The translations under genes and the position numbers were made by a program. Shown here piece after piece: positions 8,600 through 17,964 of a DNA stretch of 64,000 bases. The stretch is from assembly GCF_009429125.1 (NCBI RefSeq), contig NZ_CP045529.1, forward strand, positions 2,542,001 through 2,606,000, written 5' to 3'. Source of the stretch: Luteimicrobium xylanilyticum. GTDB lineage: Bacteria > Actinomycetota > Actinomycetes > Actinomycetales > Cellulomonadaceae. Each line of letters begins with the position of its first letter. Positions within the stretch are counted from its first letter, which is position 1. The notes beneath the pieces are model-generated. The model saw nothing but the letters and a program-made list of their open reading frames with translations, searched no databases and had not been told where the DNA came from.

Positions 8600-9639
8600 C
8601 CGCCGACGACGTGCCCCGCGCGCACGTGCCCGACCCACGCGGTCGGGTCGTCGTCGCGGTCGACGGAGGCGGGTCGAAGACCGACGCCGTCGCCGTCGAC
8701 CTGGACGGCACCGTCCTCGGCTTCGGCCGTGGCGGGGCCTCGAACGCGCAGACCCGGGGCCTCGCCACGGCGGTCGGCGTCGTCGACGCGCTCGTCTCGC
8801 GGGTGCGAGCCGAGGCGGCGCTGCCCGTGGCCGCCGTCGGCGCCTACCTCGCGGGCCTCGACCTCCCCCAGGAGATCACCGCGTTCCGCGCGGCGGTGTC
8901 CGACCTGGCGTGGGCTCACGACGCGCCCGTGCACCTGGACAACGACATGTTCGCCCTGCTCCGCACTGGCACGGACGCGCCCGACGCCGTCGCCGTCGTG
9001 TGCGGGACGGGCATCAACTGCGTGGGCGTCCGCGCCGACGGCCGCGACGCCCGGTTCCCCGCGCTCGGGCCGATCTCGGGCGACTGGGGCGGCGGGGCCG
9101 GCATCGCGCAGGAGGCTCTGTGGTACGCGGCGCGCGCCGAGGACGGCCGCGGCCGGCCCACGGCGTTCACGACGCTCATCCCCCGGCACTTCGGCGAGAG
9201 CGATCTCACCGCGGTCGTCGAGGGGCTCCACTTCGGCCGGATCGAGCACGACGACCTGACGAGCCTGGCGCCCGTCGTCCTCGCGGCCGCCCGCGAGGGT
9301 GACCCGGTGGCGCGGTCGATCGTCGACCGGCTCGGCGACGAGATCGGGCTCCTCGCCCGCGTCGCGCTCGAGCGGCTCGACCTGCACGACGTCCCGGTCC
9401 CCGTCGTCCTGGGCGGCGGCGTCCTGGCGGCGGAGGACCCCGGCCTGCTCGCCCGGGTGCACGACTTCCTCGCGCCCGCGTTCCCGCGCGCCGCGCTGGT
9501 GCCCACGCGCGAGCGACCGATCGTCGGCGCCGCCGTCCTCACCCTGGCGGACGCCGGTGCCCGGCCGGAGGCGATCGCCCGTGCCCGAGCGCAGGTCGCC
9601 GCGGTCGCGGACGCCGTCGCGGACGCTCCCGTGCGCTGA
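8587..9639 (+). CDS. BadF/BadG/BcrA/BcrD-type ATPase, probable N-acetylglucosamine or related sugar kinase
   Basis: This 350-residue protein belongs to the ASKHA superfamily. The phosphate-1 loop VAVDGGGSKTDAVAVD, the LDNDMFALL segment and the second phosphate loop CGTGINCVG are all present. A GGGVL adenosine motif lies near residue 280. Family members include eukaryote-like GlcNAc kinases and bacterial amino-sugar kinases. AAGGA nine bases before ATG 8587 supports that start; ATG 8596 would make a classic ATGA overlap with the GH4 stop. Coupling to GH4 suggests it phosphorylates either the imported glycoside before cleavage or the sugar released from it. Confidence 0.87.
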   Translation: MGTMTADDVPRAHVPDPRGRVVVAVDGGGSKTDAVAVDLDGTVLGFGRGGASNAQTRGLATAVGVVDALVSRVRAEAALPVAAVGAYLAGLDLPQEITAFRAAVSDLAWAHDAPVHLDNDMFALLRTGTDAPDAVAVVCGTGINCVGVRADGRDARFPALGPISGDWGGGAGIAQEALWYAARAEDGRGRPTAFTTLIPRHFGESDLTAVVEGLHFGRIEHDDLTSLAPVVLAAAREGDPVARSIVDRLGDEIGLLARVALERLDLHDVPVPVVLGGGVLAAEDPGLLARVHDFLAPAFPRAALVPTRERPIVGAAVLTLADAGARPEAIARARAQVAAVADAVADAPVR

Positions 9640-9685
9640 CGGCGAGCCGTGGGCTGACGCGACCGGCGCGGCCGCGTCAGCGCAC
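9631..9685. terminator. Convergent terminator with two alternative stems
   Basis: GTGCGCTGACG (9631-9641) pairs perfectly with CGTCAGCGCAC (9675-9685), and GCTGACGCG (9653-9661) pairs perfectly with CGCGTCAGC (9673-9681). The two stems compete for the same right arm, which also contains the ABC-F stop codon. The left arm of the first stem contains the kinase stop. The region therefore works as a shared terminator for converging genes. Confidence 0.55.
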
Positions 9686-11296
9686 GCGCTCCACGCGGCG
9701 CTCGTCCCACACGGGCTCGGTGGACTCACGTACGACGCCGTCCGCCCCGAAGACCAGGAACCGGTCGAAGGACTTCGCGAACCAGCGGTCGTGGGTGACG
9801 GCGACGACGGTCCCGTCGAACGCCTCGAGGCCCTCCTGGAGCGCGTCCGCGGACTCGAGGTCGAGGTTGTCGGTCGGCTCGTCGAGCAGCAGCGCGGTGC
9901 AGCCGCTGAGCTCCAGGAGCAGGATCTGGAACCGCGCCTGCTGCCCGCCCGAGAGCTTCTCGAACGGTCGGTCCGCGGCGACGATCAGCTCGTAGCGACC
10001 GAGAATCGGCATGGCGCGGCCCTTGTCGTGCGCGTGGTCCTCCCAGAGGATCTCGAGCAGCGTGCGGCCGGCGAGCTCCGGGTGCGCGTGGGTCTGGGCG
10101 AACGAGCCCGGCACCACGCGGGCCCCCAGCCGCCACGACCCCGTGTGCGCGACGTGGCCGCCGCCCAGGAGCCGCAGGAAGTGGGACTTGCCCGACCCGT
10201 TGGAGCCGAGCACCGCGACCCGTTCGCCGTAGAAGATCTCGAGGTCGAACGGCTGCATCAGACCGGTCAGCTCGAGCCCCTCGCACGTGATCGCGCGCAC
10301 GCCCGTCCGACCTCCACGCAGGTGCATCGTGATGTCCTGCTCACGCGGCGGCTCGGGCGGCGGGCCGGCCTCCTCGAACTTCCGCAACCGCGTCTGCGCA
10401 GCGCGGTAGCGCGACGCCATGTCCGGGCTGTTCGCGGCGGCCTGGCGCAGGTCCCGCACGAGGCGCACGAGCTGCGCGTGCTTCTCCTCCCAGCGCCGCC
10501 GCAGCTCCTCGAACCGCGCGAACCGCTGACGCCGCGCGGCGTGGAACGTCGCGAACGAGCCGCCGTGCACCCACGCGTCGGCGCCGCCCGGCGCCGGCTC
10601 GAGCGCCACGATCCGGTCCGCCACCCGGGCGAGCAGCTCACGGTCGTGGCTCACGAACAGCACGGTCTTGCGGGTGTTCCGGAGGGCGTCCTCGAGCCAT
10701 CGCTTCCCGGGGACGTCGAGGTAGTTGTCCGGCTCGTCGAGCAGCAGCACCTCGTCCGGGCCGCGCAGCAGCGCCTCGAGCACGAGCCGCTTCTGCTCAC
10801 CACCGGACAACGTCCGGACCTCGCGCCACTGCGCACGCTCGTACGGGACTCCGAGCGCCGCCGTCGTGCACTCGTCCCACAGGGTCTCGGCCTCGTAGCC
10901 GCGCGCGTCGGCCCAGTCCGCGAGCGCCTGCGCGTACGCCATCTGGGCCGCCTCGTCGTCGACCTCCATGACCGCGAGCTCGGCCCGGTCCACGGCCCGC
11001 GCCGCATCGCGGACGCGGTCCGGTGCGACCGAGACGAGCAGGTCGCGGACCGTGGTCGCGTCCCGCACGGAGCCCACGAACTGAGGCATCACGCCGAGCC
11101 CGCCGCTCCTCGTGACCGCGCCCGACGACGGCGCGAGCTCTCCCGTGAGCAGCCTCAGGAGCGTGGTCTTCCCGGCGCCGTTGGGGCCGACGAGCGCCGT
11201 CGCGCTGCCGTCGCCGACGCGGAACGACACGTCGTCGAGAAGGACCCTGCCGTCGGGGAGGACGTACTCGACGTGCGCGACCTCGAGGTGGCTCAT
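9677..11296 (-). CDS. ABC-F family ATPase (ribosome-associated / resistance type)
   Basis: A 539-residue protein with two ATP-binding cassettes and no membrane segments, the ABC-F layout. Cassette 1 has Walker A GPNGAGKT at residues 37-44, signature LSGGE and Walker B LLLDEPDNYLD. Cassette 2 has Walker A GSNGSGKS near residue 363, signature LSGGQ and LLLDEPTDNLD. The linker between them (about residues 240-320) is long, basic and helical, as expected for the P-site tRNA interaction motif. Family members protect ribosomes from antibiotics or rescue stalled translation; which applies here is unclear. GGAGGGAC supports the ATG at 11296 rather than a longer upstream start. Confidence 0.9.
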   Translation of the reverse strand: MSHLEVAHVEYVLPDGRVLLDDVSFRVGDGSATALVGPNGAGKTTLLRLLTGELAPSSGAVTRSGGLGVMPQFVGSVRDATTVRDLLVSVAPDRVRDAARAVDRAELAVMEVDDEAAQMAYAQALADWADARGYEAETLWDECTTAALGVPYERAQWREVRTLSGGEQKRLVLEALLRGPDEVLLLDEPDNYLDVPGKRWLEDALRNTRKTVLFVSHDRELLARVADRIVALEPAPGGADAWVHGGSFATFHAARRQRFARFEELRRRWEEKHAQLVRLVRDLRQAAANSPDMASRYRAAQTRLRKFEEAGPPPEPPREQDITMHLRGGRTGVRAITCEGLELTGLMQPFDLEIFYGERVAVLGSNGSGKSHFLRLLGGGHVAHTGSWRLGARVVPGSFAQTHAHPELAGRTLLEILWEDHAHDKGRAMPILGRYELIVAADRPFEKLSGGQQARFQILLLELSGCTALLLDEPTDNLDLESADALQEGLEAFDGTVVAVTHDRWFAKSFDRFLVFGADGVVRESTEPVWDERRVERVR

Positions 11297-11383
11297 GGGT
11301 CCCTCCGAACTCAGACGAAGGCTCCAGGCTTCCATGCGGCACCCGACGCGGTCGCGCTGTTTTCGGCGCGGGCGGGCGACACC

Positions 11384-12728
11384 TCAGGAGGCGTCGTCGT
11401 CGGCCGGACCCGCCTCTTCCGCCCTCCGGCGTGGCGGCACGAGCGCGCTCACGAGACGCGGCCCGTCGACGGCCGCCCCCCCGCGGCAGCCGCCCGCCGT
11501 GCGCACGTTCTGCGATGAGCTCGCCCAGCAGCGCGCCCGCCGCGACGGCGAGAGCGACCCCGACGGCGGTGATGCCCGCGAACAGCCCGCCGAGGTCCCG
11601 GATCGCCGCCCGGGTCAGTGCCACGTACGCGGTGAGGCCGGGGAGCAAGGGCACCGACGAGGCCACGAGGACGATCAGAGCCGGCACCTGAAGCCTCCGC
11701 GACCCGAAGTAGGCGCCGAAGCCGAGGACCAGCGCCCCCAGCCCCGCGGCCCACGCCCGGCCGACGCCGTTCTGGTAGCACAGCGCCGTCACCGCGGCGC
11801 CCACCCCGCCGAGCACCCCGACCACCGGCAGGAGCCGCCAGGCCCCGCGGCACTGGACGGCGAAGCCGACGGCGGCGGCCACGCCACCCGCCGCGACGAG
11901 CGGCACGTGGGCGAGGTCGGGCAGCCGGGGCACCGCCCCGAAGCTCACGCCGAGCAGCCGGCCCAGCATCAGCCCGCCGCTCACCCCGGCGAGGATGCCC
12001 GCGGTCGCGAGCAGGACGTCGAGCAGCCGGGCGACCGCCGTGAGCTCGAAGCCCGCGAGGGCGTCCTGGACCGCCCCCAGCAGGCCGAGCCCGGCGAGCA
12101 GCACGACGATGTTGGCCGCGATGACGAGGGACGGCGACACGGGCAGCGTCAGTGCCGTCGCGGCCACTGCGAAGAGGGCCGCACACAGCCCACCCGCCGC
12201 CTGGACGTAGAAGCCCGGGATGCGGAAGGACCAGAGCCACGCGCGCAGCCACGCGATCGACACGGCGGCGAGCAGCGCGATCACCATGACGAGCACGTTC
12301 CCGCCGAGCCCGGTCGCGATGCCGACCCCTGTCAGGCCCGCCCCCAGCACGGCGCGGGCGTCCCGGTAGGAGCGGCGCGGGCGGCTCGCCGCCGTCAGCG
12401 CCCGTTCAGCCCCGGCCAGGTCGAGCTCGCCGGCGAGCACCGCGGCGACGAGCCGCGACACGGCCGTCAGCTCGGCGAAGTCCATCGGCCGACGCGTGAC
12501 CTTGCGACGCAGCACCAGCGGCGGGTCGTGCGGACCCTGCGGCTGGACCACGACGAGCGTGCGGTTCGTGACGTCCGCGTCGACATCGCGCAGCCCGAGC
12601 CCCCGGCAGACCGCGCTGACGGTCGCGTTCACGTCGGACGCCCCGGCACCGTTGGCGAGGAGCGACTCGCCGATGTCGGTGGCGAGCCGCAGGATCCGCG
12701 GGCCGTTCGCCACCGATCCGCTCACCAT
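11384..12728 (-). CDS. ThrE-like threonine/serine exporter family protein, apparently frameshifted near the C-terminus
   Basis: The N-terminal ThrE domain (SLLANGAGASDVNATVSA opening, then RRSYRDARA) is followed by about ten transmembrane segments and the second ThrE domain ending LGELIAERAHGG. The family exports threonine and serine, or small peptides, across the inner membrane. The uninterrupted frame runs through a G7 tract (C7 on the plus strand, 11476-11482) and then continues as arginine-rich nonsense deep into the ABC-F gene. With six Gs the frame would end at a TGA at 11384-11386 after a plausible charged tail ending in EEAGPADDDAS. I give the coordinates of that corrected gene. A sequencing error or a real slip are both possible. 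Confidence 0.75.
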
Positions 12729-12846
12729 GCCGGGCGCCCGGCCGTGAGCAGGTGGTCACCGCGGCGGCCCGTCGGGACCCACGGCAGGACGGACTGCGGC
12801 ATCGAGGCCCCGGGTGACGGGGACACCCCGAACGTCCCGCCGTGCA

Positions 12847-14097
12847 TCAGTCGACCGGGTCGCGCACGATCGGGCAGGTCATGCAGTGCCCGCCTCCGCG
12901 ACCGCGGCCGAGCTCGGCGCCCACGATCGTGATGACCTCGACACCGGCCTTGCGGAGCAGGGTGTTGGTGAGCGTGTTCCGGTCGTACGTGATCACGACA
13001 CCTGGCTCGAGCGCGACCGCGTTGTTGCCGCTGTCCCACTGCTGGCGCTCGGACTGGTACACGTCGCCGCCCGTCTCGATCACGCGCAGGTCCGTCAGCC
13101 CCATCGCCCGGGCGACCACGTCGACGAACCGCGCCTCGCCTTCGTCGACGATCGCGACGCCCGGGGCGTCGTCCGACGGCAGGAGCGTGAACGTGTGTAT
13201 CGCGTCGACGATCGTCGGGTACGACGTGACCACGTCGCGGTCCACGAAGGTGAACACGGTGTCGAGGTGCATCGCGGACCGCAGCTTGGGCATCCCGGCG
13301 ACGACGACGCGTTCGGCCGCACCGTGCGCGAAGAGCTCGCGGGCCACCTGCGTGATCGCCTGCCGCGACGTGCGCTCCGACATCCCCATCAGGACGACCC
13401 CGTCCCCCACCGGCATGATGTCGCCGCCTTCGAACGTGGCCTGCCCCCAGTCCTGCTCCGGGTCGCCCCACCAGACCGTCGAGTCCTTGAAGTCGGGGTG
13501 GAACTGGTAGATCGCCTTGTAGAGCAAGGTCTCGTCCTTGCGTGCCGGCCAGAACAGGGGGTTGAGCGTCAGCCCGCCGTAGAGCCAGCACGTGGTGTCC
13601 CGGGTGTACAGCGTGTTGGGCAGCGGGGGCAGGAGGTACTCGCGAGCCCCGGTCTGCTCTCTCGCCAGCGCCGCGTAACCGGGACGGAAGTCACCCGGAA
13701 GGTCGGCCGTGGCGAGGCCGCCGATCAGGTGCTCCGCGAGCTGGCGCGGCGTGAGGCTCTCCAGGAAGGCGCGCGTCGGGTCCACGAGCCCCAGGCCCAC
13801 CGTGTTGGGGACGATGGTGCGGTCCAGGATCCAGTCCCGCGCCCCGGCCAGCCCGAGCGTCGCGGTCATGAGATCGTGCAGCTCGACCACCTCGACCCCG
13901 CGCTGCGTCATCTTGTTCACGAAGTCGGCGTGGTCGCGCTGCGCGTTCTCCACCCACATGACGTCGTCGAACAACAGCTCGTCGGCGTTGCTCGGGGTGA
14001 GCCGCCGGTGCGCCAGGCCCGGCGAGCACACGAGCACCTTGCGCAGTCGTCCCACCTCGGAGTGGACCCCGGACGGGACGGTCGTCGTGCCGTTCAT
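12847..14097 (-). CDS. arcA: Arginine deiminase
   Basis: The 416-residue protein matches arginine deiminase in length and motifs. It hydrolyses L-arginine to citrulline and ammonia in the cytoplasm. The family guanidino-binding segments are present: the FEGGD motif (about residue 220), [11 protein letters not shown], and the catalytic cysteine Cys405 in [10 protein letters not shown] at the C-terminus. AAGGAAGGG precedes the ATG at 14097. The gene lies 61 bases downstream of an amino acid antiporter, the usual arginine/ornithine exchange partner. Ornithine transcarbamylase and carbamate kinase are not adjacent, so energy-yielding steps would need genes elsewhere; the pair could also serve acid resistance. 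Confidence 0.95.
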   Translation of the reverse strand: MNGTTTVPSGVHSEVGRLRKVLVCSPGLAHRRLTPSNADELLFDDVMWVENAQRDHADFVNKMTQRGVEVVELHDLMTATLGLAGARDWILDRTIVPNTVGLGLVDPTRAFLESLTPRQLAEHLIGGLATADLPGDFRPGYAALAREQTGAREYLLPPLPNTLYTRDTTCWLYGGLTLNPLFWPARKDETLLYKAIYQFHPDFKDSTVWWGDPEQDWGQATFEGGDIMPVGDGVVLMGMSERTSRQAITQVARELFAHGAAERVVVAGMPKLRSAMHLDTVFTFVDRDVVTSYPTIVDAIHTFTLLPSDDAPGVAIVDEGEARFVDVVARAMGLTDLRVIETGGDVYQSERQQWDSGNNAVALEPGVVITYDRNTLTNTLLRKAGVEVITIVGAELGRGRGGGHCMTCPIVRDPVD

Positions 14098-14158
14098 GTG
14101 CTGTTCCCTTCCTTGCCTCCTTGCCGGATCGAGTCCGGACCTTCGGGCGATATGCGGG

Positions 14159-15616
14159 CTAGATGGTCAGGTGCCCGGTCCACAGACCCGCCGCCGCCAC
14201 CAGTGCAGAGATCACCACCACGGCGCACAACGCGGCCTCGGTCAGCGTGAACAGACGCTTCCCGTGCTCCGAGCGGGCCTTGACGTAGAGGATCGTGAGC
14301 GGAGCCAGGATCAGGGTGCTGAGCAGCAGGAACTTCAGCCCCGCCGCCACGAAGAGGAAGACGATGTAGACCGTCGCGGCGCCCGCGAAGATCGCCTCCC
14401 TGCGTTGCACTCGTTGCGGCACGCCGTCGTAACCCTCGCCCGTGAGCGCGAGCTTGAGCCCGTAGGTGGCGGCGAGGAAGTACGGGATGAGTGCGAAGCT
14501 CGTGCACAGGTCGAGCAGGAAGTTGAGCGCGTCGTCCACGAAGACGGTGAGGAGGAGCAGGCACTGCACCGCGATCGACGTCACCACCAGGGCGGACACC
14601 GGGGCGCCGCTGGCGTTCTCACGGCCGAGGAACTCCGGGAGGTCGTCGCTGCGCGCCGGCATGTACATGATCTCCGCGGCCATCAGGGTCCACGCGAGGT
14701 AAGCCCCGAGCACGGACACGATGATCGCGACGGAGATGAAGGTCTTGCCCCAGCCACCGACGACCGACTCGAACACGCCGATCATCGACGGCTGGCGGGT
14801 CGCGGCGATCTCGGCCCGCGGCATGACCGAGTAGCTGGACAAGGTGACGAGAGCGAAGAGCGAGAGCACGCTCAGCAGCCCGAGCACGGTGGCGCGCCCC
14901 ACGTCCTGTCGGCGCCTGGCGTAGCGCGAGTACACGCTCGCCCCTTCGATCCCGATGAACACGAAGGTGGTGACGATCATGGTGTTCTTGACCTGCTGCG
15001 TCAGCGGGCCGAGGCCGGAGTACGCGAAGAAGTTGTCGCTGAAGACCCCGGCGTCCAGGCTCACCAGCAGCACGACGATGAAGACCAGGATCGGGATGAT
15101 CTTGAAGCCCGTGACGATACGGTTGACGACGGCCGCGTTCCGCACCCCGCGGGTGATCAGGTAGTGGAAGAACCACACCCCGACGGTCGCCAAGGCGACG
15201 GCGAGCACGGTGTCGCCGTCGCCGAAGCCCGACCAGAACGTGCCGAGCGTCGCCGACATGAACACCCAGTAGAACGTGTTGCCGGCCACCGCGCTCGCCC
15301 AGAACCCGATCGCCGAGTTGAACCCGACGTAGTCGCCGAAACCGGCCTTGGCGTAGATGAACACCCCGGCGTTGAGGTCGGGCTTGCGGATCGCCAGGTT
15401 CTGGAAGACGAAGGCCAGCATGAGCATCCCCGCGCCGGCGATGAGCCACGCGATCAGGGAACCCAGGATCCCGGTGGCCACGCCGAACCGTGCCGGGAGC
15501 GAGAACACGCCCGCCCCCACCATGCTGCCGACCACCATCGCGGTGAGCGTCGGCACGCTCATCTTCTTGACGTCGTGCGTGTCCGTCGTCGACAGCGCAG
15601 CCTCCGGGGTCGTCAT
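14159..15616 (-). CDS. arcD: Basic amino acid/polyamine antiporter, probable arginine/ornithine exchanger
   Basis: A 485-residue APC-superfamily membrane protein with about thirteen transmembrane segments. The first-helix substrate motif [15 protein letters not shown] and the [15 protein letters not shown] segment are characteristic of the arginine/ornithine and related antiporters. The adjacent arginine deiminase gene supports arginine uptake in exchange for ornithine or citrulline. The ATG at 15616 has GGAGGACGG directly upstream; the longer reading frame before it is arginine-rich and unlikely to be protein. Lysine/cadaverine or agmatine exchange are less likely alternatives given the neighbour. 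Confidence 0.9.
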   Translation of the reverse strand: MTTPEAALSTTDTHDVKKMSVPTLTAMVVGSMVGAGVFSLPARFGVATGILGSLIAWLIAGAGMLMLAFVFQNLAIRKPDLNAGVFIYAKAGFGDYVGFNSAIGFWASAVAGNTFYWVFMSATLGTFWSGFGDGDTVLAVALATVGVWFFHYLITRGVRNAAVVNRIVTGFKIIPILVFIVVLLVSLDAGVFSDNFFAYSGLGPLTQQVKNTMIVTTFVFIGIEGASVYSRYARRRQDVGRATVLGLLSVLSLFALVTLSSYSVMPRAEIAATRQPSMIGVFESVVGGWGKTFISVAIIVSVLGAYLAWTLMAAEIMYMPARSDDLPEFLGRENASGAPVSALVVTSIAVQCLLLLTVFVDDALNFLLDLCTSFALIPYFLAATYGLKLALTGEGYDGVPQRVQRREAIFAGAATVYIVFLFVAAGLKFLLLSTLILAPLTILYVKARSEHGKRLFTLTEAALCAVVVISALVAAAGLWTGHLTI

Positions 15617-15715
15617 CCGTCCTCCGCTTCGTCCGCTCGTGGCCGCTGCCGCCGGTCGTCGCCGTGGAGGCACGACACCTCTCACCTGACGATGGACGGT
15701 GGCTCGGTCGACCGT

Positions 15716-15727
15716 GACAGGCCTGTC
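15716..15727. promoter_or_regulatory. Perfect 12-bp palindrome upstream of the antiporter gene
   Basis: GACAGGCCTGTC is a perfect palindrome six bases beyond the stop of the hybrid regulator and about 100 bases upstream of the antiporter start. A second 10-bp palindrome, CGGTCGACCG, follows at 15705-15714. They could be an operator for the arginine genes or a weak terminator for the sugar operon. No run of T follows. Confidence 0.35.
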
Positions 15728-15733
15728 CCGACG

Positions 15734-16927
15734 TTACGGGCGTGTGCGCTGGTTGTCGTCCGCTGGGGCGGTGGCGTCTTCTCGGTGCGCGGGCGTGCTC
15801 GAGCGGCGCACCACGAGGGTCGGCCTGAGCCTCACCTGCTGCGGTCCGTCGACGTCGTCGCTCCGGAGCCGCTGGAGCAGCATCTCCGCGGACATCCGGC
15901 CCAGCTGGTACTTGCGCGGCGAGACTGCTGTGAGGGGGATCTCGGCGACGTCGGCGTACTCGTTGTCGTAGGAGACGACCGCGAGGTCCTCCGGGATCCG
16001 GAGGCCTGCCCTGCGTGCCGCCGCGATGAGCAGGATCGCCTCGCGGTCGCCGAAGCACAGGACACCGGTGCAGCCCTCCCGCACGATCCGCTGGACGGCG
16101 AGGTCGGCGCGCTCCGGCGTCCACGCCTCGCGAGGGGCACCGTCCACCATCCCGGTCACGTGCAGGTCACTGACCGCCCGACCGAAGCCGACCTCGATCG
16201 GCGCCGCAGCGGGCCCGAGGCTTCGGCGGACGGCGAGCGCGATCCGGCGGTGTCCTGCCGCGTACAGGTGGCGGACCGCGTCGTAGGCGCCGCCCTCGTG
16301 GTCGGTGCACACGTGGTACGTGTCGTCTGCCGGGCCGGCACCGGAGAGGCGACGTTCGACGAGCACGACCGGGACGGGAATCTCCGCGACCCGGGCGAGG
16401 TGCTTCGCGACGTCGCCGTCGGACGGCTCGATGAGCGGGGTGTAGAGGAGCCCGTCGATGCCGGCCGCGAGCAGCCCGGCGAGCGCCTCCTTCTCGACCG
16501 CGGGGTCGTACTGCGACGACGCATAGACGAGCCGCGCCCCGTTCTCGGCGAGCACCTCCTCGATCCCCTGCAGGATCGGCGGGAAGTAGGCGGCCGTGTC
16601 CGGCACGAGGACGCCGACGACCGTCCGTCCCAGCTGCCGGTCGGGGGCCTCGTCGACGTACGTGCCCGAACCCTGGCGACGGACGATCAGCCCGGCCTCC
16701 TCGAGCTCGTCGAACGCGTGCCGCACCGTGGTCAGCGAGCAGCCCGACTCGGCCGCGATCTCACGCAGGGTCGGCAGGCGTGCGCCGGGCGGCCACGTCG
16801 TGTCGAGGATCCGGCGCCGCATCTCGCCGACGAGCCTCCGGTACTTCAGCTCGCGGCGCTCCCCGCCACCCAGGTCGTGCGCGCCCGACGCGCGGCCCTG
16901 GCCCGACGCCTTGTTCTGCGAGGTCAC
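15734..16927 (-). CDS. GntR-type DNA-binding / LacI-type sensor hybrid regulator (AraR-like)
   Basis: The 397-residue protein begins with a winged-helix GntR domain (about residues 20-90; the segments PGARLPTLREIA and LTTVRHAFDELEEAG are diagnostic). It continues as a periplasmic-binding-protein-like LacI sensor domain from about residue 100 (VVGVLVPDTAAYF, HVCTDHEGG, LAVVSYDN). This is the AraR architecture, in which a sugar or oligosaccharide releases the repressor. The GTG start at 16927 overlaps the stop of the dehydrogenase as GTGA. It is the last gene of the importer 2 operon, so the regulator is made with its own transporter. A shared element upstream of both main operons is its likely site. 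Confidence 0.9.
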   Translation of the reverse strand: MTSQNKASGQGRASGAHDLGGGERRELKYRRLVGEMRRRILDTTWPPGARLPTLREIAAESGCSLTTVRHAFDELEEAGLIVRRQGSGTYVDEAPDRQLGRTVVGVLVPDTAAYFPPILQGIEEVLAENGARLVYASSQYDPAVEKEALAGLLAAGIDGLLYTPLIEPSDGDVAKHLARVAEIPVPVVLVERRLSGAGPADDTYHVCTDHEGGAYDAVRHLYAAGHRRIALAVRRSLGPAAAPIEVGFGRAVSDLHVTGMVDGAPREAWTPERADLAVQRIVREGCTGVLCFGDREAILLIAAARRAGLRIPEDLAVVSYDNEYADVAEIPLTAVSPRKYQLGRMSAEMLLQRLRSDDVDGPQQVRLRPTLVVRRSSTPAHREDATAPADDNQRTRP

Positions 16928-17964
16928 GCGCTCACCTCGAGCCGGGTCGCGACCACCGCTCCGACGAGCTCCTCGCCGCGTGCGAGGCGCTCGATCTCGT
17001 CGACGGCGAAGTCGCCGAGGAGCCGCAGCTCCGTGCCGCTCGACCCCGCGATATGAGGCGTCACGAAGACGTTCTCGAGTGCCAGCAGAGGGTGGTCGGA
17101 CGGCAGCGGCTCGGGATCGGTGACGTCGAGCACGGCGTCGATGCGACCCGTGGCGCACTCCTCGACCAATGCGTCCGTGTCGACGAGGCGCCCCCGCGCT
17201 GTGTTCACCAGCACGGCTCCGTCGCGCAGCCTGCTCAGGAGGCTCGCGTCGATCATGTGCACGGTGTCGGCGAGGAGCGGGGCGTGGACCGACACGACGT
17301 CGCTGCGGTCGAAGAGCTCCTCCAGCCCGACGAGCTCGACGCCCATCGCGCGCGCCTCGGCGGCAGGCAGGTACGGGTCGGCCACGACGACCCGGTTGCC
17401 GGTGGGTACCAGCGCCTCGATCACGAGGCGTCCGATCCGGGACGCCCCGACGATGCCGATCACGCGGTCGACCGACCCCGAGTCAGGGTTGGTCGAGTAG
17501 TCGAGGTGCTGGCCGGCCCGGTACCGCGCAGCCAGCCTGAACGCGCGCTTCGTGGCGAGCTGGATGACGCTCGCCGTGTACTGGGCGACCGGCACGGCGT
17601 TGACCGAGCCGGCGGACGACACGGTGAGCCTCGACAGTGCGTCGTCCGAGACCAGCCACTTGACGGAGCCCGCCGCGTGCACGACGGCGCGCAGCCGCGG
17701 CGCCGCGGCGAGGACCGCCTCCCCGATCCGTGGGCTGCCCCAGCCGGTCAGCAGCACGTCGACCTCACCGACGCCCGACCGGGCGGGATCCCTCCGCACG
17801 AGCTCGGGACTGAGCGCGACCACGTCCGCGAAGTCGGCGAGTCGCCGGCGCGCCTCGGCCGACAGGACCAGCGCGGCCAGCTCCTCCTCGAGGAGGATGC
17901 CGACGACCGGCCGCGGAAGACCCCCGGCCGCCGTCCCGAGCCCTCGGGAGATCGTCGCCGTCAC
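16924..17964 (-). CDS. D-2-hydroxyacid dehydrogenase (NAD-binding), importer 2 operon
   Basis: A 346-residue enzyme of the D-isomer-specific 2-hydroxyacid dehydrogenase family. The NAD-binding loop reads GIVGASRIG, so serine replaces the middle glycine of GxGxxG. Catalytic arginine is in NTARGRLVD, glutamate in DVTDPEPLP and histidine in HIAGSS, all in canonical order. The family reduces 2-keto acids or oxidises 2-hydroxy acids. It is translationally coupled at both ends (GTGA overlaps with the permease before and the regulator after). A role on a sugar-acid product, such as an acid formed from uronate, is possible but not shown. Confidence 0.88.
   Translation of the reverse strand: MTATISRGLGTAAGGLPRPVVGILLEEELAALVLSAEARRRLADFADVVALSPELVRRDPARSGVGEVDVLLTGWGSPRIGEAVLAAAPRLRAVVHAAGSVKWLVSDDALSRLTVSSAGSVNAVPVAQYTASVIQLATKRAFRLAARYRAGQHLDYSTNPDSGSVDRVIGIVGASRIGRLVIEALVPTGNRVVVADPYLPAAEARAMGVELVGLEELFDRSDVVSVHAPLLADTVHMIDASLLSRLRDGAVLVNTARGRLVDTDALVEECATGRIDAVLDVTDPEPLPSDHPLLALENVFVTPHIAGSSGTELRLLGDFAVDEIERLARGEELVGAVVATRLEVSA

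Noticed and set aside
10797-11383. Continuation of the ThrE-like frame into the ABC-F gene
   Set aside because: After the G7 tract the translation is arginine-rich and matches nothing, and it overlaps well-supported ABC-F sequence, so it is treated as frameshift read-through.
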